Assembly: GCA_013821525.1 (NCBI GenBank)
Contig: JACDGR010000046.1
Coordinates: forward strand, 1-14,050
DNA from: Actinomycetota bacterium
GTDB lineage: Bacteria > Actinomycetota > Thermoleophilia > Gaiellales > Gaiellaceae
Reading direction: 5' to 3'
DNA length: 14,050 nucleotides
This document shows, in pieces, positions 7,661-14,050 of this stretch. Position numbers and translations under genes: made by a program. Every line of letters begins with the position of its first letter. Position 1 is the first letter of the stretch. The notes below the pieces were generated by a model. It was not told the DNA's origin, did not search any database, and saw only the letters and a program-made list of their open reading frames with translations.

Positions 7661-8299
7661 TCAGTGGTCCTTGAGCAACTCGTAGAGCTGCTGTCGGGCG
7701 TTGGACGTCTCGGCGTTGATCTCGTTGAGCAGCTTGCCTGCATCGTATGTCCGCGCCCGCTGCAGGGCTTCCGTGCCGATGGCAACTGCGCCTGCGATGA
7801 ACGACAGCGGGCCTTCTTTGGCCAACGCGATCTCAACCTTACCTGCTGAGATCCGCAGGCCGTCGCCCGTGGCCACGCCGAGCGCACCGCCGGCGAGCGT
7901 CATCGCCGCACCACATACAAGGGCCACGCCCGCGTCTCCGATGTGAAGCCCGGATCTCATGAGTTTAGCCATCAAAGTCAGCCCGAGATCATGCGCAAAG
8001 AGCGGAGCAACGGCTTCGACGCCGACGCCCGCCGGATCCAGAGCTACGCCTTTGCCGCAAGCCACTCTGAGCGTTCCGCCCCTGGAAACGAACAGGCCTC
8101 CGCGGGGGAGGTCATCGCCCGAAATCTCGGCATCCACGCCGATCGCAGAGCTGGCGGCGCAAGCCCAATCGATCAGAGCGTGATAGTCGCTGGCGACAGG
8201 GGTCATCCCGTCCAGGAAACGGGCTTGAAGCTCACGCTTGTTGTCATTGATCGTGTAAAGCGCCCTTAACTGCGCCGTGCCCAAGGATCCGCTATCCAT
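7661..8299 (-). CDS. Short fibre-like protein 1, paralogue of the next gene
   Basis: This 212-residue protein appears to be a second short fibre. Residues 20-46 (NDNKRELQARFLDGMTP, then DYHALIDWA) align with the N-terminus of the following gene, showing the shared pattern K-x-[ED]-L-x-ARF-x-x-G-x-x-P-x-x-x-[DY]. Residues 66-175 hold imperfect shaft-like repeats, for example GDGLRISAGKVEIAL and RSGLHIGDAGVALV, less regular than in its partner. Residues 177-212 are helical (RARTYDAGKLLNEINAE), with no knob domain. The ATG at 8299 overlaps the stop of the wedge gene by eight bases and has AGGAGGAGG nine bases upstream. A role as a fibre is inferred from repeats and position. Confidence 0.85.
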   Translation of the reverse strand: MDSGSLGTAQLRALYTINDNKRELQARFLDGMTPVASDYHALIDWACAASSAIGVDAEISGDDLPRGGLFVSRGGTLRVACGKGVALDPAGVGVEAVAPLFAHDLGLTLMAKLMRSGLHIGDAGVALVCGAAMTLAGGALGVATGDGLRISAGKVEIALAKEGPLSFIAGAVAIGTEALQRARTYDAGKLLNEINAETSNARQQLYELLKDH

Positions 8300-11036
8300 C
8301 TCCTCGATCCTCCTCCTGAGCCGATTGGACCCGCTTCGGCACGTAGATCAGGCCGGTTGCACGCACTGCACTAAGCTTCTCGTACAGGCCGTTATCGCCG
8401 AGCACCCCCTTGCGGTCCGCATCATCTTCGGCAGGGATACGCATCGCCCGAATCCCGTCTGCGGTGTCGACAGGGCGTTGCCCGAGCGCGAGCATTTCAA
8501 GCAGGGTGTAGACACGATCACCAAGGACACCGCCGCTGCGCCTCCAGTCGCTATATGCCAGCCGGAAAGAGCGGAACTCATCCGAGGTCATCCAGAGCAC
8601 TCTCGCTTCGACGTTGAGCGGAAATTCCTGCTGAATCACCTCCGAGAGCCAACCGACCAGCGCATGTGGGTCGGTCACCCCGGCAAAGTCGTCGCGGTTG
8701 AAAACGACGGTCGCGGCGAACGAGAAGTTGTCGACGGCGGTAGCCTCCGGGGACAGCCGCAGCGAATAATCCTCTATCGAATCCGGCCATGCTTCCCCGG
8801 TCACCGAAGCCATGATCGTGCTCTGGACAGGGTCGACGCTGCAGATCTTTCCGCGCAAGGCTGACTGCGTTGCCCCCCCGCTCTCGCGGGACTCGATCTC
8901 GAACTCCACCCCTTCCTGCGCGCCGAGAGGAAACGGGCGAATTGTCAGTGTGCGAACAGGGTCGTCGGCCGATTGCGACGCATAGCTCGGCTGGTAATCG
9001 ATCGCGCGTAGCCAGAGATCGGCATTACGCCACTGGATGTCGGCCGGCTTAGTCCCCTCCAAATGGTTCACCACGGCCTTCAGGTGACGGTGCGAATCGA
9101 TGTCGATCGCCATGCGAACCGCAGCCTGGTTCACGTCCGCGACCACCAAAGCCACGATTTCGTGCTCGCCGAACCTCAGATCGATCATCTGACTGACGAC
9201 GATGCCGTCGACCGTCTTAGGCAGGCCTATGAGCAGCTGGCGCCGTCCAGCAGCGTCGTTGACGATGGCGTGACTGTAGACACTCTGCCAGTCGTCGTAC
9301 TGTTCGTCAGGTACTGGCGGGAGGAGCGCGATGTGCTCTACAATATAGAATGGATAGTCTTCTAGAGCGAGTTGAGGGTCGAAGAGCGCGTCGCCCCATC
9401 CCAGGCGCGCGGCCAGCCGTAGCTGGATCGCGCTGCTCTCGTCCGTTGGAAAGGTCGTGCGCGAGCGCCCCAGTTCCGCAGCACGCTTGAGCAGCCCAAC
9501 ACGAGCGTTGAAAACCTTTGATCCGTCGATGGACAGCGTTCGGTCGGTCGGATCGATACCGAAATAGCCAAGAAGATAGTCGATCAGCTCGAACGACTTC
9601 TCGTGATCGAGGCTTTGCGTGTAGGAAATCCCGTCGAGCACATGCCGATACAAACTTTGCTGATACGCCACGTCTTCGGGCAAGGTGTCCACATCAAATG
9701 GCCAGCGGGTCCCCCAAATCGGTGCGGCGACATCACGGTCCTCGGTGAACCCAAGCAGCCGAGCCAACCGATCCAGCTGATCGCAGCCACTGGCCAGCTG
9801 ATGCTCGAACGGCAGCATGAACTGATACAGTTGGTGAGCAGCCGACGACGTCGGCGTCTCGTGAAGTCCGTAGAGGGCGGGCAAAAGAGAGCTCACGCTG
9901 GCATAGTCACCTAGCCGCCGATATCGACCGCGTGGAAACGCTCGGAGAGCCTCCGGCTCCGGGGCTACAACATGCAGCACGTCCGGACCGAGCAGTTCCG
10001 GAGAAGTAGCCTGCAGGTGCTGGCCTCTTTTGGTCACCACTATGCTGTCTGCTAGGCCGGCAGGCCAGAGGTGCGGGAAGTGGCCAGCCGGAATCTCGAT
10101 CCTGTCCTCCTCCGCGCCACCCCAGGAAATCGAAACCACCCGCCGAATACAGGGCACGGCCCGTATCGCCCGCTCAAGCAAATCCAGGTCGGCCGCATAC
10201 GCGACGGAATAATCGCGAGTTGGCGGGAGCTGGACGATCCAGCCGTGCTCCGCACGCGGCCCGTCAAACGCCAGATCAGGAGATATTCCCGCCGCGCTCA
10301 GCCAGGAGCTGTCGGTTCTGATCGGACGCGCGGCAAGCGTCTCGTCACATGCCCTGCCCACTGCGGCGATCGCCGCGTCGACGTCGGCCCAGTCGTCGTA
10401 AATTTCGACCTCGACGTGCAGGTCGACGTCAATGGGCTTCAACCACAGGATCCGAACGAAGAATTCGCAGATGTTGCGATTTTTCCGAAGCCACTCATCG
10501 ACCGTTCTGCGGGCCGCATTCAGGTCGCGGTCGCGCTCAGGCATCAGGTAGACGTCGTATCCGCCGGCCAGCCGGATGGGACGACAGTCGTCGTGCTCGC
10601 CCTTGCGCGAATATGTGCGGCCGGCTGGGTCATAGAAGAACGTCGGAGCAGCTTCGTCGCGCAACGAGACAAGCTGCACATCGCGCAGTACGAACCGGCC
10701 GTCCGGCCAATCTACGATGTCGAGCAGCGCTCGACAGAAATCGTCGGGCGTAATCGGCGCGGTGGAGAGCGCTACTTGAGCAGAGAAGGACGCGGGGAAG
10801 ATCGCCCCGTCACCGTCCTTCGGCGTCAGCAGGTCCACAAGTGGCAAGGTGTGTCGATAGGCGAGGTCACTCGCACCGTATGCGAGCGCCTGAAGCAGCG
10901 TTACGCCCGGATCGTGTTCAGCCAGATCGGTCCACCGGTCACCGCAGACGGCCTGAACGCGCGCGAGCGCCGCGCTCCAAAATGTTTCGAAGTGGACCGC
11001 GTCTCGATCGACCGGAACTGACGGGGCTTCAGCCAA
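8292..11036 (-). CDS. Baseplate wedge protein (Afp12-like), TTG start
   Basis: This 914-residue protein is the second large baseplate component of Afp/PVC-like particles. The N-terminus (residues 15-70) carries the recognisable segment FETFWSAALARVQAVCGDRW, then LAEHDPGVTLLQALAYGASDLAYR, comparable to the family's W-x-D-x-x-x-HDPGI-T-x-LEALCYA pattern. Residues 80-125 continue with the usual FPASFSAQVALSTAPITPDDF section. The rest is mixed alpha/beta and lacks enzyme motifs, as expected of a structural protein. The start is TTG 11036, with AGGAG seven bases upstream, and the start overlaps the stop of the preceding gene by eight bases (TTGGCTGA). Length is near that of family members. Residues 850-900 end in a basic tail. 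Confidence 0.9.
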   Translation of the reverse strand: MAEAPSVPVDRDAVHFETFWSAALARVQAVCGDRWTDLAEHDPGVTLLQALAYGASDLAYRHTLPLVDLLTPKDGDGAIFPASFSAQVALSTAPITPDDFCRALLDIVDWPDGRFVLRDVQLVSLRDEAAPTFFYDPAGRTYSRKGEHDDCRPIRLAGGYDVYLMPERDRDLNAARRTVDEWLRKNRNICEFFVRILWLKPIDVDLHVEVEIYDDWADVDAAIAAVGRACDETLAARPIRTDSSWLSAAGISPDLAFDGPRAEHGWIVQLPPTRDYSVAYAADLDLLERAIRAVPCIRRVVSISWGGAEEDRIEIPAGHFPHLWPAGLADSIVVTKRGQHLQATSPELLGPDVLHVVAPEPEALRAFPRGRYRRLGDYASVSSLLPALYGLHETPTSSAAHQLYQFMLPFEHQLASGCDQLDRLARLLGFTEDRDVAAPIWGTRWPFDVDTLPEDVAYQQSLYRHVLDGISYTQSLDHEKSFELIDYLLGYFGIDPTDRTLSIDGSKVFNARVGLLKRAAELGRSRTTFPTDESSAIQLRLAARLGWGDALFDPQLALEDYPFYIVEHIALLPPVPDEQYDDWQSVYSHAIVNDAAGRRQLLIGLPKTVDGIVVSQMIDLRFGEHEIVALVVADVNQAAVRMAIDIDSHRHLKAVVNHLEGTKPADIQWRNADLWLRAIDYQPSYASQSADDPVRTLTIRPFPLGAQEGVEFEIESRESGGATQSALRGKICSVDPVQSTIMASVTGEAWPDSIEDYSLRLSPEATAVDNFSFAATVVFNRDDFAGVTDPHALVGWLSEVIQQEFPLNVEARVLWMTSDEFRSFRLAYSDWRRSGGVLGDRVYTLLEMLALGQRPVDTADGIRAMRIPAEDDADRKGVLGDNGLYEKLSAVRATGLIYVPKRVQSAQEEDRGDG
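8309..8317 (-). promoter_or_regulatory. Strong ribosome binding site for fibre-like protein 1
   Basis: AGGAGGAGG is nine bases before ATG 8299, with a further GAGGAG touching the start codon. It lies within the end of the upstream wedge gene and may give higher translation of the fibre than of the wedge. Confidence 0.6.
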
Positions 11037-13737
11037 GCCTAGTCTCCTGGCTAGTGCGTTGGGCGCCGGCGACGCCCGGAGTTAGCGCGGATACGTCCAG
11101 CACGATTACCTCGTCCTCGGCCGCAGGATCCGGAAGGCCGTCTCCAGTGAGAAGCAGGTCATGGACACTCTCCACCCCTTCCACGGCGAGGATCGCGTCG
11201 CGTACCTCGAACGGCTCGAGCGCTTTCCCGATCGGAAGGGGCCGCCCGACATCTGCACGCCAGGGGACGAACGCGCTCAACAGCGCTTCTTTCACGTAGC
11301 GATAGCCCCGGTGAACGTTCATGCCCGCACGGAAACCGATGCGCGCAGAGACCGGAACCGAGCGGTATCTCGGCTGCACCAGTTCGAGTTCCAGCCATGC
11401 AGAAGAGCGTGCCGCGAGGAAGGTGCGCATTGCATTCAGCTGACCTGCCGAGAGACCCGGGCGCTCCCGGTCGCCGGTCACGCTCGCTGCGTTCGTTGGC
11501 ACGACCAGCAATCGGGAACGTCGCGATTCTACCCGGCCCTGGCCCAACCGCCGCACCGCACGCACCGCACGCACCTCCGGAAATTCTTCCATGAGCAATT
11601 GCTGCGCGTCCCACGCCGTCACGCAACGTCCGCGATGACGCAGCCGCGCGGCTACGCGCACTGCAAATGTCGCGCCATCCTCGGCAGGACGCCCGCCCTC
11701 CGAGGGGAAAGGCTGCTCCACCCGCTCGACACCGACGACCGGATCTGATGGTCGGGCGATCGACCTAGGCGGGAGAGGCGTCGCGAAATGCCCGGGACCT
11801 ATGGTTTCGACATCCTCCAGGCGGCAGAAATCGGCATTGACGACGATGGCAGCGATATGGGTGGCAATGCTACGGTCGGAGCCTCGATCAGAGCTGCTCG
11901 GCACCGCCCGGAGCCACAAGCGGCCGCTCGGCATGAGCCCACCGTTCGTAGTCGCGTCGTCTGGTAGCGACGCCGACCAGACGCCGCTGCGCGTCAGCCC
12001 ATCGGTCTCATCACAAAGGTAGGCCGTCAGATCCTGCCAACCATCCGTTTCAGACAGGTACTCCCACCTCAGGCCGAGCATCCGACGCGTCGAGATCGAC
12101 CAGTATACCGTGAGCTGGGAGCCCGGCTTGGCATCGACGAAGCCCACGTAGATGGCATCACGGAACTCCTCCTCGACGATCGTCTCGCCAAATGGCGTGA
12201 TGATTCTCTGATCGGGTGCATTCTGCCTGCAATGGTAGGAGAGGTTAAGCCCGCTCCAGCGCGGAGTGTAGGGTGGATTGAGGGGCGCCCGCATTGGCTC
12301 ACCAACCGGGCGAACGGTGAGGCGGTCGCGGTCGTAGGTCGCATGCAGAAAATCCCGCTCGAGTTCGAGACGGAGGTGCCAGGGATAGCTCGAAAGCAGC
12401 GACCCTTTGCCCGCGCCGGCAGGTAGCGACTGCGGAAGATCGAACCGAAGCTGATCGCCATGAGGGGGCGCGGGGTCATCGACCGCGAACAAGCCCAGTC
12501 CAGTCCCCAACGGGATAGGATCACGGCCAGCTACGATGACCGAGACACTTGCGCCGAAGTTGTCTCCAACCCTCGGAGCGTCTGGATACCCCTCATACCA
12601 ACTTGCGAACGGGACTTGCGGAAGATCCGTCCAACGTGGCACAAGCATCGCCTTCACGTCGAAGCCTGTCTTGCCAATCAACTCGGGAACGATGATCTCG
12701 CAGGCGCTACCCTTCGACGGACGCGCCCCGAATGCATACCCCGGTCTTTGCGGATTCAGGCTGGTCTCATCCGACCAGAGCGCAATTCCGGTGACGCCAT
12801 CCACCGAGAACTCCAAAAGATCGACCTCGGGCACCTCCTTGCCGTCGGAACGACTCAGCCGAAGCATCGGCAGCGGCCCCAGAGCCGCATTGGCCTCGAT
12901 GGGAGGAGCGTTTCCACCTAAGACGAGCACCAGCTTGGTGGTCGTGGCGGCGCCCTCCCGACGTGGTATCTTTACCCATCCGCCGGCGCACGAGACTTCG
13001 GCCGAGATGACATTCGCACCCACATCCTCACGGAAGCTGACTTCAATCAGTCTCCGCCCGCCCGCGCTGGCCAGGATCGCCGATGATATGGTTCTTCTGG
13101 AAGACGCCGGAAGCTCGAGCACCGTGTCTAAAGCGACGTCTATGCCACCAGTTGGCCAAAGGAGGCGCGACCGCTCCTCGATTGCCGTGGCCGTCCGCAC
13201 GGAGCCATCGGCGAGCCGCCGACTCCAGCGCAAGTCTGTCAGGCGAGCGCGCGAAGCGATGAGATCCCGCTCCAGCAGATACCTCCTGGGCGAACCAGCT
13301 TCGTCGTATCCGGCGTCCAGGGCGAGCCCCGCCTTTAGCTCGAGTTCGCTCAGCGTCTCGGCGATCCTGAACGATACGATCGCTCGATCCGCCCGCGCGG
13401 GTCGCTCGGCTAGTCCGAGGAAGCTCCGGTAGTAGAGGTCGCGGTGCCGTCCTGGAAGGGCGTTGAGCAGCGACTGTGGAACATCCAGCATCCCCAACGC
13501 GGCACACGTGAACCCATGAAGCGGCGAGCGGGTCCGACCGCCCCATAGCCGGTCTGGCAACTCGGCGCCGAGGGCAGCGGATTCCTCCGGCATTCCAAAG
13601 AACACCTCCGCCCATGTCCCGCCGCCCGGCCCGTCGAAGGGTATCTTCGCGCAAAAGGCGCGCAGGTCCGTCAATCGCCGGTCGAGCGGGCGGTCGTCGA
13701 GCACGAAGGGAGCGGATGAACGTGGCACGATGGTCAT
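11029..13737 (-). CDS. Baseplate wedge protein, J-like (Afp11-like)
   Basis: This 902-residue protein is the baseplate J / T4 gp6-like wedge component, which builds the ring around the spike. The C-terminal part is diagnostic: RLRHRGRCVTAWDAQQLLM at about 698-716 matches the family's RL-RH-x-R-x-x-T-x-WD-x-E segment. It is followed by EFPEVRAV, the strand RLLVVPTNA, then LELELVQPRYRSVPVSARI and a final VRDAILAVEGVESVHDLLL. The first 680 residues are beta-rich and less conserved. Start ATG 13737 has AGGG close by, partly formed by the preceding gene's TGA (TGAGGGAATG); a GTG nine bases later is an alternative. It overlaps the next gene by eight bases. No cleavage or membrane signals are seen. 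Confidence 0.91.
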   Translation of the reverse strand: MTIVPRSSAPFVLDDRPLDRRLTDLRAFCAKIPFDGPGGGTWAEVFFGMPEESAALGAELPDRLWGGRTRSPLHGFTCAALGMLDVPQSLLNALPGRHRDLYYRSFLGLAERPARADRAIVSFRIAETLSELELKAGLALDAGYDEAGSPRRYLLERDLIASRARLTDLRWSRRLADGSVRTATAIEERSRLLWPTGGIDVALDTVLELPASSRRTISSAILASAGGRRLIEVSFREDVGANVISAEVSCAGGWVKIPRREGAATTTKLVLVLGGNAPPIEANAALGPLPMLRLSRSDGKEVPEVDLLEFSVDGVTGIALWSDETSLNPQRPGYAFGARPSKGSACEIIVPELIGKTGFDVKAMLVPRWTDLPQVPFASWYEGYPDAPRVGDNFGASVSVIVAGRDPIPLGTGLGLFAVDDPAPPHGDQLRFDLPQSLPAGAGKGSLLSSYPWHLRLELERDFLHATYDRDRLTVRPVGEPMRAPLNPPYTPRWSGLNLSYHCRQNAPDQRIITPFGETIVEEEFRDAIYVGFVDAKPGSQLTVYWSISTRRMLGLRWEYLSETDGWQDLTAYLCDETDGLTRSGVWSASLPDDATTNGGLMPSGRLWLRAVPSSSDRGSDRSIATHIAAIVVNADFCRLEDVETIGPGHFATPLPPRSIARPSDPVVGVERVEQPFPSEGGRPAEDGATFAVRVAARLRHRGRCVTAWDAQQLLMEEFPEVRAVRAVRRLGQGRVESRRSRLLVVPTNAASVTGDRERPGLSAGQLNAMRTFLAARSSAWLELELVQPRYRSVPVSARIGFRAGMNVHRGYRYVKEALLSAFVPWRADVGRPLPIGKALEPFEVRDAILAVEGVESVHDLLLTGDGLPDPAAEDEVIVLDVSALTPGVAGAQRTSQETRLG
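11044..11048 (-). promoter_or_regulatory. Ribosome binding site supporting the TTG start of the Afp12-like gene
   Basis: AGGAG sits seven bases before TTG 11036, inside the end of the upstream gene. It is the reason a TTG is accepted as the start. Confidence 0.7.
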
Positions 13738-13741
13738 TCCC

Positions 13742-14050
13742 TCATGCGGCCCGCGCCAAGGTCTGCGACTCCAGGAAGCGGCCAGATCCGAACGACGTCG
13801 GCGGAAATGGGTCGGGCGCGGCGCTAGGGCTCGTCGATATCGCCGGAACCGTGACCGTGAACCGGGCGACGAACTGCGCCCCCTGCACGATGATCGGAGC
13901 CTCAGACCTGGCCGATAGCGCCTGCTGATCAGCTGCGAGCGACGCGATCTCCAAATACCCCAAGCCAGGGTTATAATTGGTCATCGCGTATTGCGCAGCC
14001 ACCCTCACGCTCGACTCGTCGCCGACGATGCAGACGCGTCGGCCCTCGAC
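13742..14050 (-). CDS. PAAR-like spike-tip protein (Afp10-like), N-terminus off window
   Basis: Only the last 102 residues are visible, and the frame is open to the right edge. The visible part opens with VEGRRVCIVGDESSVRV, then YNPGLGYLEIASLA and APIIVQGAQFVARFTVTVPA, and closes with a PFPPTSFGSGRF tail. This order matches the C-terminal half of the PAAR-like proteins that sharpen the spike of eCIS particles, with a GDE turn, a GxGxLxIASL strand, an IxxxGxxFxAxFxV strand and a proline-rich end. A GTG at 14008 could be mistaken for the start, but upstream codons continue the family motif. It ends four bases before the Afp11-like gene. Confidence 0.85.
   Translation of the reverse strand, partial: VEGRRVCIVGDESSVRVAAQYAMTNYNPGLGYLEIASLAADQQALSARSEAPIIVQGAQFVARFTVTVPAISTSPSAAPDPFPPTSFGSGRFLESQTLARAA

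Noticed and set aside
7654..7887. Extended N-terminus of fibre-like protein 2 overlapping the upstream fibre gene
   Set aside because: These codons overlap the end of the first fibre gene in another frame and give an S/R/C-rich stretch unlike either paralogue; good starts exist at 7638 and 7653.
10071..11021. Long plus-strand open frame (316 codons) opposite the Afp12-like gene
   Set aside because: It is antisense to a well-supported gene, its protein has no recognisable motif, and high GC commonly leaves such frames open.
12536..13432. Plus-strand open frame (298 codons) opposite the Afp11-like gene
   Set aside because: Serine/arginine/proline-rich shadow of the baseplate gene with no family features.

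Overview
The window carries the downstream half of an extracellular contractile injection system (eCIS, the Afp/PVC class of phage-tail-like particle), all on the minus strand. A transposase gene of IS481 type lies beyond its downstream end. GC is high (about 60-67% in sampled blocks of the structural genes), with tightly packed genes. This composition and the IS481 subtype suggest a proteobacterium, perhaps an alphaproteobacterium of sphingomonad or rhizobial type. That placement is inferred; nothing here is a taxonomic marker.

Layout in the direction of transcription, from right to left. First is the C-terminal part of a PAAR-like spike-tip protein (13742-14050, cut by the window edge). Next come two large baseplate wedge proteins (11029-13737, Afp11/J-like; 8292-11036, Afp12-like). 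Two short fibre-like paralogues with a beta-repeat shaft follow (7661-8299 and 6898-7638). Then come a CIS tape-measure family protein (5426-6901), an AAA+ ATPase (3215-5353) and a Pvc16/DUF4255 tube-terminator protein (2513-3199). Last is an unrecognised 519-residue protein (912-2471) in the slot where eCIS loci usually carry cargo. Most junctions overlap or lie within a few tens of bases, so the genes from spike tip to cap look like one operon. The sheath, inner tubes, LysM adaptor, spike and gp25-like genes expected in such a locus are not here and should lie beyond the right edge.

The IS481-type element (1-807, continuing past the left edge) has its terminus at 807. It abuts CCTAGT, which fits the NCTAGN target preference of the family. 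The 98 bases between this site and the 519-residue gene hold no clear gene or terminator. A short reading frame there runs into the element and may be the start of an interrupted gene.

Working model: the spike tip and the two wedge proteins form the baseplate. The two fibre-like proteins contact the target surface or act as short tail fibres. The tape-measure protein sets tube length. The ATPase assists assembly or loading. The Pvc16 protein caps the distal end, and the 519-residue protein is the best candidate payload. Its lower GC, polar disordered-looking N-terminus and lack of a recognisable family make it the most interesting item in the window.
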